NCBI GenBank assembly: GCA_001513105.1
Contig: LFSH01000062.1
Coordinates: 33,711-97,710, forward strand
Direction of reading: 5' to 3'
Length of the DNA stretch: 64,000 bases
Source of the DNA: Clostridiales bacterium DTU070
GTDB taxonomy: Bacteria > Bacillota > Clostridia > DSM-8532
Shown here: positions 20,606 to 30,656 of the stretch, piece by piece
Numbering within the stretch: the first letter of the stretch is position 1
How the letters are laid out: every line of letters starts with the position of its first letter
Notes under the pieces: generated by a model
What the model saw: the letters and a program-made list of their open reading frames with translations, nothing else
Told to the model about the DNA's origin: nothing
Databases searched by the model: none
Position numbers and translations under genes: made by a program

Positions 20606-22074
20606 TGTTCCATTCTGTTTTTCATAAGATGATGGCAATCTTTTTGGTGGTACTGCTGCTTTGTTTTTCCCTTGCAGCAGTATTTTTTAATATAGCCATC
20701 AACCGCTATGTTACCGAACAGCGTACCGAGGTTTTAATCATATACGGAAAGCGGATATTGTCCGCCCTTGATGTTATTCTTGAAAACCGTTTTGATCCCT
20801 CGTCGTCATATATATTCCAGAACCTGCTGGAGGCTTTTGCGTATAACACATCATCGCTTATCTGGATTGCAGATGACCGGGGTTATCTTTTTGCTTATTC
20901 ATCTATACCGGGTCAGTTTGCCGATAAGCTGAGCATTGTCAACGGCATATACCGGCTGCCCGACGAGAAGCAGTATGCCGTAAGCGAATCAGAAGCAATA
21001 AGAAGCGAAATCGGAACATTTCATGGCCTGTTTGAAGATACGGGTATGAAATGGCTAACGGTAAAAATACCCTTTTATTTTCCCGACATAATACTGGACG
21101 GCAGGGAATTCAGGGGAAACGTTATAATGCACACACCGATACCCGAAATACAGAAAAGCGGGTACACCATTTTAAGCCTTCTAATGCCTGCGATTTTGAT
21201 ATCCCTGATTATTTCCTTCGTTCTGATTTATGTACTGTCAAAAAGAATAACAAACCCGCTAAAGCAGATGACCGATGCTGCAAGGAAGATATCTTCAGGG
21301 AACTGGAAGACAAGAATACAGATTAAGGGAAATGATGAAATTACGGTTTTGGCAGACAGCTTCAATCAGATGGTAGATAATCTTGAAAACCTTGAAAAAA
21401 TGCGGAGGGACTTCATCGGGAATATCTCCCACGAGCTCAGGACGCCGATGACGTCAATAAACGGCTTTATTGAAGGTATACTCGACGGAACCATACCTGA
21501 CGATAAGCAGGAATACTACCTGAATATTGTGAAGGATGAGGTAAAACGCCTGCAAAGGCTTGTCAGCGACCTGCTCGATATTGCAAGAATGGAATCGGGA
21601 GAAACAAAGGTAAACATTATTGCATTTGACATATGCGAAGTGATAAGGCTGAGCGTTATTCAGCTTCAGCAGTTCATTGAAGACAAAAACATAATTTTCA
21701 GGGCGAATTTTGAACAGGAAACCATGATTGTCCAGGCTGACAGGGATGCAATACAAAGGGTTATGATAAACCTTATCCATAATGCTATAAAATTCACTCC
21801 CGAAAACGGAAGTATTTCGGTAACGGTGCGAAATGTAAAAGGAAAAGCAGAAATCACCGTATCAGATACCGGCCAGGGGATACCCGCGGAAGACATTCCG
21901 TTTATTTTTGACCGTTTTCACAAGGCTGATAAATCGAGGGGTAAAGACAAAACCAGCGTCGGCCTGGGGCTTTATATAGTTAAAAACATTCTGAAAGCTC
22001 ATAATGAGAATGTATACGTTGAAAGCGAATATGGAAAGGGAGCTGCCTTTACATTTTATCTTCCAATGGGTTGA
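20605..22074 (+). CDS. sensor histidine kinase (HAMP, HisKA, HATPase)
   Basis: FIGNISHELRTPMTSINGFIEGILDG, NLIHNAIKFTPENG; two TM segments flanking extracytoplasmic domain. Confidence 0.93.
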   Translation: MFHSVFHKMMAIFLVVLLLCFSLAAVFFNIAINRYVTEQRTEVLIIYGKRILSALDVILENRFDPSSSYIFQNLLEAFAYNTSSLIWIADDRGYLFAYSSIPGQFADKLSIVNGIYRLPDEKQYAVSESEAIRSEIGTFHGLFEDTGMKWLTVKIPFYFPDIILDGREFRGNVIMHTPIPEIQKSGYTILSLLMPAILISLIISFVLIYVLSKRITNPLKQMTDAARKISSGNWKTRIQIKGNDEITVLADSFNQMVDNLENLEKMRRDFIGNISHELRTPMTSINGFIEGILDGTIPDDKQEYYLNIVKDEVKRLQRLVSDLLDIARMESGETKVNIIAFDICEVIRLSVIQLQQFIEDKNIIFRANFEQETMIVQADRDAIQRVMINLIHNAIKFTPENGSISVTVRNVKGKAEITVSDTGQGIPAEDIPFIFDRFHKADKSRGKDKTSVGLGLYIVKNILKAHNENVYVESEYGKGAAFTFYLPMG

Positions 22075-22228
22075 AAGGCTGAAGAAAATGGATTAGCCTT
22101 TTTGCGCAATTTACCGCAGGCATACGGTATCTTGATCAGCAAGTCCCAGAGAACAGCGAAGAACACATTTGGATCATATATGTAACCACGAATTCCGGGC
22201 TAAATGCCGGATGAAATATTTCGGGAAT

Positions 22229-22255
22229 AAAAAAAGCCCGGATTATAATCCGGGC
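22229..22255 (-). terminator. intrinsic terminator of the SleB hydrolase gene
   Basis: Palindrome GCCCGGATTATAATCCGGGC followed on minus strand by TTTTTTATTC. Confidence 0.8.
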
Positions 22256-22267
22256 ATATCATTATTT

Positions 22268-23038
22268 TCAGTACACGTAAACCATATCACCCGATCTCAA
22301 AGCAATGGGTTTGGACCATAACCATTTGTTTGTAGCACTGTTGTCAAAAAAGAAAAGTGCGCCGTTTGTAGGATCAGCACCGTTCAATGCATCGCGGGCT
22401 GCCTTTATTGCTTCCTGTGAAGCAGGTTTGTTAATCATGCCGTTTTGCACAGGCGTAAACTGGTAATATCCGTAGGACTTCTCATATATAACACCGCTTA
22501 TGGTGTTCGGAAAGCGTGAATCCTTCACACGGTTTACAACAACGGCTCCAACCGCTACCTTTGCGGTATAAGGCTGATTATTTGCCTCGGCGGTTATAAG
22601 CCTTGCAAGAAGATCGAGATCGCCCTGTGTATATGGTATTGCGCCTTTATTCGAATAGGTTGCAATGGCAGCATCGGTACCCGATGCCGTTCCGGGAATT
22701 ATAAGTTTCTGTCCAGCATAAATCATGTCGTCCCATTTTCCATTTGCCTTCCTTAAGGAATAAAGTGAAATTCCGTATTTTTTTGCAATCAGGTATAGGC
22801 TGTCACCTTTCTGTACCGTATATTCCGCCGCCGGAACATCCAGCTTCTGGCCCGGATATATCACGGTACTGTTAAGCCCGTTCCGGCTCATAATGCTTCC
22901 TGATGTTGTTCCGAAGAGCTGCCCTATTGTGTAAAGGGAATCGCCCTTTGCCACGGTGTAGGAAGCAGCACTTGCATACGTTGGAACCAAAGATGACAAT
23001 ACCAGTACTGCAAAAAACACCTTTAGCTTTTTACTCAT
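22268..23038 (-). CDS. LysM-domain SleB/CwlJ-type cell wall hydrolase
   Basis: Signal peptide, two LysM repeats (YTVAKGDSLYTIGQLFG, YTVQKGDSLYLIAKKYG), Hydrolase_2 core (DLDLLARLITAEANNQPYTAKVAVGAVVVNRV). Confidence 0.93.
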   Translation of the reverse strand: MSKKLKVFFAVLVLSSLVPTYASAASYTVAKGDSLYTIGQLFGTTSGSIMSRNGLNSTVIYPGQKLDVPAAEYTVQKGDSLYLIAKKYGISLYSLRKANGKWDDMIYAGQKLIIPGTASGTDAAIATYSNKGAIPYTQGDLDLLARLITAEANNQPYTAKVAVGAVVVNRVKDSRFPNTISGVIYEKSYGYYQFTPVQNGMINKPASQEAIKAARDALNGADPTNGALFFFDNSATNKWLWSKPIALRSGDMVYVY

Positions 23039-23049
23039 TTTTCTCCTCC

Positions 23050-23165
23050 TTAATCAGCCTCCGAGGTTAGTTGACGGGTTTGGGCCGAGGCGCCCTACTT
23101 TATGATAATCATAAAGATTCACCCCAAAATTATCCCCCGTATTCCAACACTGGAAATTCGGCCTT
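23050..23165 (-). ncRNA. cyclic di-AMP riboswitch (ydaO/yuaA type)
   Basis: Minus strand: GATAATTTTGGGGTGAATCTTT...AGTAGGGCGCC...AAACCCGTCAACTAACCTCGGAGGCTGATTAAGGAGGAG, matching the ydaO conserved core. Confidence 0.9.
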
Positions 23166-23397
23166 TTTCATGCCGATTATTGTAACAGGAATGGAGGGTT
23201 ATGTAAACCTGAAAAATGTAGTACCCGAGGAAACAGCAGGAAAGGGATGATAAGCAAAAAACAATTCACAAATTATTCATACTGATGTAAAAAATATTGT
23301 TTAGAATAAAAGCGTAGCCTGAAAATATATAAATAGTAGACCGGTTAAAGATGGTTGAACAGTACATAGAAAAAAATGAATGAAAGGAGAGACGGGA

Positions 23398-24771
23398 ATG
23401 AGTGAATTCGATAAAAGCAATAATTATTATGATAATGATAACAATAATTCATACTCATACGAGGGCTATTCAAACAACCGGCAGAATACAAACACAAGCC
23501 CTTACTACAGCTATTACAACTCATACAACCAACAGAACTATGACGACCTGAAAACATCATCTTTTTACTCCGAGAGCTACGAGAAGCCGCGTAAGGGAAG
23601 AATAAGGGAAATGATATTACCCCTTGTAATAGTTGCGCTTATAAGCTCGGTTCTTGGCGGTGCTTTGGTCGGTGCATGGTTCCAGTTCGGAGCTCCGACT
23701 CTTGTTGAGAATAATCTACAGTCAGGAAACAATTCACAGGTTGATACGCAGCTTGTAAAACAGATTGAGATTGTCAATAATATTGAATCTCCCGCAACAG
23801 CGATTGCAGAAAAGGTAAGCCCTTCAATTGTCGGTATAAAGGTTACCTACAGGATACAGGATTTCTGGTTTGGTGCACAGCAGAGCAGCGGTTCAGGTTC
23901 AGGCATTATAATAAGAAGTGACGGGTACATTCTTACAAACAACCATGTTATTGAGGCAGCCATGGAATCAGGCACCAAAATTGCCCAGGGCGCTTCAATC
24001 CAGGTTATACTGCCGAACCAGACAGATCAGTTTTATGATGCTAAGGTGGTTGGCCGGGATGAAAGAACCGATATTGCCGTACTTAAAGTAGATCTGTCAG
24101 AACTGCCCGCTGTTGACATCGGCAACTCCGACGAGCTTAAAGTGGGAGAGCTTGCAATAGCAATAGGCAACCCTGCAGGACTTGAGTTCATGGGATCCGT
24201 TACACAGGGCATAATCAGCGGTTTGAACCGTGAAATACAGGTTGGAAGCGGGCGTCCGCTGAAAGTTATTCAGACCGATGCGGCAATAAACCCAGGAAAC
24301 AGCGGAGGGGCACTGGTTAATTCAAAAGGTGAAGTTATTGGTGTCAACACTGTGAAAATAAGCGGTTCCAATTATGAAGGACTCGGTTTCGCGATCCCAA
24401 TCAATACGGCAATGGAAATAGCCAACAGCCTTATATCCGACGGTTATGTAAAAGGACGTCCGCAGATTGGTGTTCAGATTGACACCAGGTACAATGAAGA
24501 AATGGCTGAAACGTATAAACTTCCGCCGGGATTGCTGGTTAAAGAAGTAATCCCCCTGAGCGGGGCCTATAACGCAGGAATCAAGATAGGTGATATTATA
24601 ACCGAGTTCAACGGGGTTCCGGTGAAAACTTTTGATGAACTGGAAACAGAAAAAAATAAGTATAAGGCGGGCGATGTTGTAAAGATAAAAATCTACCGAA
24701 TAGAAAGTTCTGATTTTACAAGAGGGCAATACCTTGAACTGGATGTTACGCTAAGCGAAGACAAGGGATAA
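23398..24771 (+). CDS. trypsin-like serine protease, HtrA/DegP family with PDZ
   Basis: SGIIIRSDGYILTNNHVI, GNSGGALVNSKGEVIGVN, PDZ region LLVKEVIPLSGAYNAGIKIGDII; Asn-rich cytosolic N-terminus. Confidence 0.93.
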   Translation: MSEFDKSNNYYDNDNNNSYSYEGYSNNRQNTNTSPYYSYYNSYNQQNYDDLKTSSFYSESYEKPRKGRIREMILPLVIVALISSVLGGALVGAWFQFGAPTLVENNLQSGNNSQVDTQLVKQIEIVNNIESPATAIAEKVSPSIVGIKVTYRIQDFWFGAQQSSGSGSGIIIRSDGYILTNNHVIEAAMESGTKIAQGASIQVILPNQTDQFYDAKVVGRDERTDIAVLKVDLSELPAVDIGNSDELKVGELAIAIGNPAGLEFMGSVTQGIISGLNREIQVGSGRPLKVIQTDAAINPGNSGGALVNSKGEVIGVNTVKISGSNYEGLGFAIPINTAMEIANSLISDGYVKGRPQIGVQIDTRYNEEMAETYKLPPGLLVKEVIPLSGAYNAGIKIGDIITEFNGVPVKTFDELETEKNKYKAGDVVKIKIYRIESSDFTRGQYLELDVTLSEDKG

Positions 24772-24793
24772 GGTTTATGTGAAATTTATACGA

Positions 24794-24822
24794 AAAGAGC
24801 GGTTAAAATCGCTCTTTTTTTT
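24794..24822 (+). terminator. intrinsic terminator after htrA-like gene
   Basis: AAAGAGCG-GTTAAAAT-CGCTCTTT-TTTTT. Confidence 0.8.
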
Positions 24823-24964
24823 ATGTGTATAAATTCAATGTTCATTTTTGAATTTATTGAACTGAAAAAAAATATATGGTAAATTTATTTAGTAACGTAT
24901 CAGGTGTTATTAAATGTAAGCATTTAAGTCTTTTCAAAATCTGAAAAAAAAGTGAGGAATGACA

Positions 24965-27900
24965 ATGTCTGTAAGAAGAATCTTTGTTGAGAAAAAACCC
25001 GGTTTTGATGTAAAAGCTCAGAAACTCCGCGAAGAAATAACTGAATACCTTGAAGTAAGCGGAATAAGCAATGTGAGGGTTCTTGACAGGTATGATTTGG
25101 AAGGCGTGCCTGATGAAGACTATGAAAAGGTAAAATACTTTATCTTTTCTGATCCGCCTGCCAATTTCATATATGAAGATGAATTACCCGTTAAAAGCGG
25201 TGAGCGGGTTTTTGCGGTTGAACTGCTGCCCGGTCAGTACGAACAGCGTGCAGACAGCTGTGCACAGAGCATTCAGCTGATAACTGAAGGTGAAAGGCCT
25301 GCAGTAAAAGTTGCAACGGTAATAATAATTGACGGTAATATAACCGACGAGGCCTTCGAAAGAATAAAGAATTACTATATAAACCCGGTGGAAAGCAGGC
25401 TCGCGGGCCTGGAAAAACCTGAAACCCTTCGTGAAGAATACCGTATACCTGAAAAGGTTGAGGTAATGGAAGGGTTTATCAGCCTGGACGATGAAGCTCT
25501 GAAAAAGTTTGCCGAAAAACTTGGTTTTGCGATGTCATTTGAAGATCTTGCTTTTTGCAGGGATTATTTCAGGGACACAGAAAAGAGGAATCCTACAGTC
25601 ACTGAGCTCAGAATGATTGACACCTACTGGTCAGATCACTGCAGACATACAACATTCATGACCGAAATTGAGGAGGTTTCCTTTGATAGCGGTCCTGTTT
25701 CCGAAAAGATTTCCGATGTTTACAATATGTATCTTGAAACCCGTAAAAATGTGTATAATGACAGGGAAAAACCCGTATGCCTTATGGACATAGCAACAAT
25801 AGCGATGAAGGAACTGAAGCGGCTTGGCAGGCTGGATGACCTGGATGAATCCGACGAGGTTAACGCATGCAGTATTGTTGTTGATATTGATGTGGACGGC
25901 AAAAAAGAGCCATACCTTGTAATGTTTAAAAACGAAACCCATAACCATCCCACCGAGATAGAACCTTTCGGCGGTGCTTCAACCTGCCTTGGCGGTGCAA
26001 TCCGTGACCCGTTGTCAGGGAGGTCATACGTTTACCAGGCCATGAGAATTACCGGATGCGGTGACCCGAGGAAACCGTTTGATCAGACGCTTCCGGGCAA
26101 ACTTCCCCAGCGAGTTATAACAACACAGGCAGCATTGGGCTACAGTTCATACGGAAACCAGATAGGTGTTACAACAGGCCAGGTCCAGGAAATATACCAT
26201 GAAGGGTATGTTGCAAAAAGAATGGAGCTTGGAGCGATAGTTGCAGCCGCACCGAAAAGGAATGTAGTAAGGGAAAAGCCCAAAGCAGGGGATGTCATCC
26301 TTTTGATCGGCGGCAGAACCGGCCGTGACGGCTTAGGCGGTGCCACCGGTTCGTCGAAGGAACATACCGAGGAATCCCTGACTGAAAGCGGTGCTGAGGT
26401 TCAGAAAGGAAATCCTGCAATAGAAAGAAATATACTGCGTTTGTTCAGAAAACCGGAAGCCTCGGTACTGATTAAAAAATGCAACGATTTTGGCGCAGGC
26501 GGTGTTTCGGTAGCTATCGGGGAACTTGCAGACGGCCTTGAGATTGATCTGGATGCCGTACCTACGAAGTATCCCGGCCTTGACGGAACCGAAATAGCAA
26601 TTTCGGAATCCCAGGAAAGAATGGCAGTAGTTGTTTCGGCAGACAATGCTGATAAGTTTATAAAACTTGCAAAGGAAGAGAACCTCGAAGCAACGATTGT
26701 TGCAAAGGTTACCGACAGCAACAGGCTGGTTATGAACTGGCGCGGCCAGAGAATAGTGGATATCAGCCGTGAGTTCTTAAATACAAGCGGTGTAAGGCAG
26801 AAAATAAAGGTTGCTGTGAAGGAACCTGAAGCTTCAGTCAATATTATATCCAGTTCAGAAACAGGCATGGATTTTGCCGAAGCATTCAGGCAAAACCTTC
26901 AGAAGCTGAATGTATGCAGCCAGAAAGGCCTTGTTGAAATGTTCGACAGTACGGTTGGAGCAGGTACGGTATTAATGCCTCTCGGAGGCAAGAATCAGCT
27001 GACACCGGCTGAAGGAATGGCTGCAAAGATACCCGTCCAGGACGGGGAAACAAGTACGGCTACATTGATGGCCTTTGGTTTCAACCCTGAAATTTCAACA
27101 AAAAGTCCTTTCCATGGCGCTGTATATGCCGTTGTTGAATCGGTGGCAAAAATTGTTGCGATGGGGGGCGACCATACCGGAATACGCCTGTCGCTTCAGG
27201 AATACTTCGAAAAATTGGGGAAAGACCCCGTTAAGTGGGGGAAACCCTTCAGTGCGTTAATGGGTGCGTTCTATTCACAGATGAATTTGAAAATACCTGC
27301 AATCGGCGGAAAGGACAGTATGTCGGGTACATTTAATGATTTGAATGTGCCGCCCACATTGGTTTCGTTTGCAATCTGCACTGCGGATGCTGCAAAAGTA
27401 TTGTCCCCTGAGTTCAAGAAGGCAGGAAGCAGCGTGGCGCTGGTGAAAATAAGAAAAGACCGGGTTGATCTTCCGGACTTTGAGCATTTGAACTTAACAT
27501 ATTCAAAGATTCACAGGTTAATCTCAGAAAGAAAGATTCTGTCTGCATGTACCGTCAAATCCGGAGGCGTTGCGGAGGCTGTTTCAAAAATGGCTTTTGG
27601 TAACGATATCGGCTTTGTTTCATCAAAAGATGCAAATTCAGAATACTGGTTTGCACCCTGTTATGGAAATATTGTTCTTGAAATATCTGAAACTATTGAT
27701 GCAAAGGAATTGCTTGCGGGCCTTGACTATGAAATCATAGGGAAAACAACGGCTGAACCCGTTATAACCATCGGCGGTGCCGCAATGGATCTGAACGAGC
27801 TTAAAACCCTTTGGCAGGAGCCATTGGAAAGTGTCTTCCCGACACGTGCAAAACACAGGAATGAAAAACCCGCTTCGTCCATTTTCAACAGGATGAAGCC

Positions 27901-28723
27901 GATACATCACAGCGAAGTTTTCGCAAAACCACGCGTGTTTATACCAGCACTGCCGGGAACCAGCTGTGAATACGACATTGCGGCAGCTTTTGAAAAGGCC
28001 GGCGCGGCTGTTGATGTGTTTGTACTTAAGAATTCAATGCCTGCTGCTGTAAAAGAGTCTGTCAGGGTTATGAGGGAAAAGATCCAAAACAGCCAGATTG
28101 TAATGATACCGGGCGGCTTCAGTGCAAGCGACAAATTTGACGGTTCAGGAAGGATTACCGCTGCGGTATTCGGTAAACCCGAGCTTGGTGAGGCATTAAT
28201 GGATCTTGTCAGGAACCGTGACGGGCTGATCCTTGGAATATCCGGCGGGTTCTATGCATTGCTTAAACTTGGATTGCTGCCTTACGGCGAAATTCGTGAA
28301 CAGGACGAAAACAGCCCCACACTGGCATTGAATGTAACGGGCAAGTATGTTTCACGCCTTGTAAGAACGAAGGTTGTGTCTTCATTGTCCCCATGGCTGG
28401 CAAAAACCGTACCCGGAGACGTTTATACCGTTGCTGTTTCTCATATCGACGGAAGGTTTACTGCGAGCGAAGAGACATACAGAAAGCTGATGGAAAACGG
28501 TCAAATAGCAACACAGTATGTTGATTTCAACGGCAGCCCGACATATGACATTGAATTCAACCCGAATGGTTCGCTGCATGCAGTGGAAGGCATAACGAGC
28601 CCTGACGGCAGAATTTTCGGGAAAATGGGCCACAGCGAAAGATATTCAGCATATGTGTTCAGGAATGTTCCGGGCGAAATGGACCAAAAACTGTTTGAAT
28701 CAGGGGTTGAATATTTTAAATAA
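24965..28723 (+). CDS. purL: phosphoribosylformylglycinamidine synthase (single-chain)
   Basis: ETHNHPTEIEPFGGASTCLGGAIRD, ATGSS; C-terminal glutaminase domain ALPGTSCEYDIAAAFEKAG...IPGGFS. Confidence 0.95.
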   Translation: MSVRRIFVEKKPGFDVKAQKLREEITEYLEVSGISNVRVLDRYDLEGVPDEDYEKVKYFIFSDPPANFIYEDELPVKSGERVFAVELLPGQYEQRADSCAQSIQLITEGERPAVKVATVIIIDGNITDEAFERIKNYYINPVESRLAGLEKPETLREEYRIPEKVEVMEGFISLDDEALKKFAEKLGFAMSFEDLAFCRDYFRDTEKRNPTVTELRMIDTYWSDHCRHTTFMTEIEEVSFDSGPVSEKISDVYNMYLETRKNVYNDREKPVCLMDIATIAMKELKRLGRLDDLDESDEVNACSIVVDIDVDGKKEPYLVMFKNETHNHPTEIEPFGGASTCLGGAIRDPLSGRSYVYQAMRITGCGDPRKPFDQTLPGKLPQRVITTQAALGYSSYGNQIGVTTGQVQEIYHEGYVAKRMELGAIVAAAPKRNVVREKPKAGDVILLIGGRTGRDGLGGATGSSKEHTEESLTESGAEVQKGNPAIERNILRLFRKPEASVLIKKCNDFGAGGVSVAIGELADGLEIDLDAVPTKYPGLDGTEIAISESQERMAVVVSADNADKFIKLAKEENLEATIVAKVTDSNRLVMNWRGQRIVDISREFLNTSGVRQKIKVAVKEPEASVNIISSSETGMDFAEAFRQNLQKLNVCSQKGLVEMFDSTVGAGTVLMPLGGKNQLTPAEGMAAKIPVQDGETSTATLMAFGFNPEISTKSPFHGAVYAVVESVAKIVAMGGDHTGIRLSLQEYFEKLGKDPVKWGKPFSALMGAFYSQMNLKIPAIGGKDSMSGTFNDLNVPPTLVSFAICTADAAKVLSPEFKKAGSSVALVKIRKDRVDLPDFEHLNLTYSKIHRLISERKILSACTVKSGGVAEAVSKMAFGNDIGFVSSKDANSEYWFAPCYGNIVLEISETIDAKELLAGLDYEIIGKTTAEPVITIGGAAMDLNELKTLWQEPLESVFPTRAKHRNEKPASSIFNRMKPIHHSEVFAKPRVFIPALPGTSCEYDIAAAFEKAGAAVDVFVLKNSMPAAVKESVRVMREKIQNSQIVMIPGGFSASDKFDGSGRITAAVFGKPELGEALMDLVRNRDGLILGISGGFYALLKLGLLPYGEIREQDENSPTLALNVTGKYVSRLVRTKVVSSLSPWLAKTVPGDVYTVAVSHIDGRFTASEETYRKLMENGQIATQYVDFNGSPTYDIEFNPNGSLHAVEGITSPDGRIFGKMGHSERYSAYVFRNVPGEMDQKLFESGVEYFK

Positions 28724-28782
28724 TTGATTTAAAATCACATACATTTCGTCAGCCGATTAAAAGGTAACTGTAATCACAACCA

Positions 28783-28838
28783 TCGCCTCGGGCATAGAAT
28801 AATATGAACATATTCTGTGTAAGGCGATGGTTTTTCAT
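28783..28838 (+). terminator. long-stem terminator after purL
   Basis: AACCATCGCCT ... AGGCGATGGTTTTTC with inner ATAGAATA/TATTCTGT pairing. Confidence 0.65.
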
Positions 28839-29442
28839 GTTATTGATTAAAAGGCCTGTCGATATTATTACGCGCGTATACCGAAGACCCGATATCACAA
28901 TGTTATACCCGCAGGTTGCGGGAAATGGGAATTTAAATGCAAACCTAATGATGAATGCGAAAATCAGGAATGCAGTAATGGACCTGGTCAAGTCACTTGA
29001 ACAGCCCGATTTGAGGTCGGTAATCGAAGGCTCTTTTGAAATCAAGAACAACCAAAGAGGAATTCTGAGCATACTGCTTATTGGCATGGCTGAGTTCGGA
29101 GGAGCCCATCCGATGACGGTGACAAAATCACTTACAATGGATACCGGAACAGGGGAAAGTTACAGTTTACATCAGCTTTTCAGTCCGGGTTACATGGAGA
29201 TAATAAACAACGAGATCAAGCGGCAGATAAGAGAACGGGATATACCCCTTATTGACAGCTTCAAGGGTATATCTCCCGAACAGGACTATTATATCTCGGA
29301 CCATACCATTGTAATATTCTATCAGTTATACGAACTATCACCGTATGCCGCAGGGTTCCCGTACTTTCCGATACCCCTGTACATGCTCTCGGACGTTATA
29401 CCCGGCGACGGCCTACTGGCAAGGCTTGACTATTTTATATGA
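28837..29442 (+). CDS. DUF3298-type domain protein
   Basis: TGESYSLHQLFSPGYMEIINNEI... ISDHTIVIFYQLYELSPYAAGFPYFPIP typical of DUF3298. Confidence 0.7.
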   Translation: MLLIKRPVDIITRVYRRPDITMLYPQVAGNGNLNANLMMNAKIRNAVMDLVKSLEQPDLRSVIEGSFEIKNNQRGILSILLIGMAEFGGAHPMTVTKSLTMDTGTGESYSLHQLFSPGYMEIINNEIKRQIRERDIPLIDSFKGISPEQDYYISDHTIVIFYQLYELSPYAAGFPYFPIPLYMLSDVIPGDGLLARLDYFI

Positions 29443-29534
29443 AAAACAGGAATATACAATGCATTTTGCTGCCATACTCCGTATATTTTTCATAACGGGT
29501 ACAGATAATATTGCTGATAAAAGTACGGCAGGTG

Positions 29535-29768
29535 ATGGATATGGAAGATACGAATGATATGAATGATGTGAAAATAACCTCTTATGACAGGCTTATGCGG
29601 GCATGGGAAAACTCCATGGAACTGGCGAGGGATTTTGAAGTGTATTCAAAAAGGGTGGATGATGAAGAACTGAAGGAAGTATTCAAGAAGTTTGCAGAAG
29701 AGGAAGGCCTTCATGCCTCAAAGTTCCGTGAACTGCTTTTAAAGCGCCAGAAGGAAAAAATGCAGTAA
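29535..29768 (+). CDS. small ferritin-like/rubrerythrin-type helical protein
   Basis: 78-aa all-helical protein with ExxxH-like EEGLHASKFRELL; RBS GGCAGGTG. Confidence 0.5.
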   Translation: MDMEDTNDMNDVKITSYDRLMRAWENSMELARDFEVYSKRVDDEELKEVFKKFAEEEGLHASKFRELLLKRQKEKMQ

Positions 29769-29829
29769 CCGGGTAATAAATAAAGATACTTTGCGGGTGG
29801 GATTGATGATTAAGGCCTCACCCGCTGTT

Positions 29830-30465
29830 TTATTCATCTGTTTTTTTATTCAGAGTGACATGGATTTTATCCTCCGAAACAGATATCCTTATTTCTATTG
29901 GGTAATCCCGGGTATTTTTAAAGCGCAAATCCTTTGAATTATATACAACTGCTGCGTCCTTGCCTTCGGGTACATAAGAGACTTTTCTTGAATGCCTGTG
30001 CCTCTCAACTATTTCCAGGTCAGCTTCGAGTGCTGCATTATACAAGGTTGTGCTGACCTGGCATACCCCTCCGCCCACACCTTTGCTTTTTTCCCCATCA
30101 ACGAATATTGGTGCTTCTTCATAGCCTTTTTCCCTTGTGCGCCTGCCCACCGTTTCGTTGAACGAGAAAACCTCGCCGGGTTCTATCACTGTTTTGTCCA
30201 GATCCTCTGCAGCCAGCTTAATATTATTTACCCTGTGTTTATCCTTATCATAAATTTTGGTTGTGAAGCTGCTGATTACGTTCGGGTTTTCGGGTTTTAT
30301 TGTTGTTACAGGTCCGGCCGTCGGCGAAGAAAGCGGTATAGGCGTAACCGTAGCCTGAGGCGGACTGTTTTCGGTTTTTCTGTCATTTGCACTCTCGTTT
30401 GCCGAGCAGCCGGAGAAAAATATGAAAACAAGCGTGAAAACAAAACTAATTTTAATAATTCTCAT
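29830..30465 (-). CDS. VanW-like lipoprotein
   Basis: Lipobox-like signal FVFTLVFIFFSGCS; VanW core IEPGEVFSFNETVGRRTREKGYEEAPIFVDGEKSKGVGGGVCQVSTTLYNAAL. Confidence 0.88.
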   Translation of the reverse strand: MRIIKISFVFTLVFIFFSGCSANESANDRKTENSPPQATVTPIPLSSPTAGPVTTIKPENPNVISSFTTKIYDKDKHRVNNIKLAAEDLDKTVIEPGEVFSFNETVGRRTREKGYEEAPIFVDGEKSKGVGGGVCQVSTTLYNAALEADLEIVERHRHSRKVSYVPEGKDAAVVYNSKDLRFKNTRDYPIEIRISVSEDKIHVTLNKKTDE

Positions 30466-30656
30466 TTTATCACCCGGAATATATTCTTTGAGTAAACATA
30501 ATAAAACATGCCGGAATAAATATAGATTTAATAAGCAATAGCGGCAAAAATTTGAAAATGTTTCCCGTTTCAGTTTTTCGGATATTACAAGGAAATCAAT
30601 CATATAGTAATAACAATGGAAATATTGGCAGTTCATATGTAACAGAGGGATATTAT

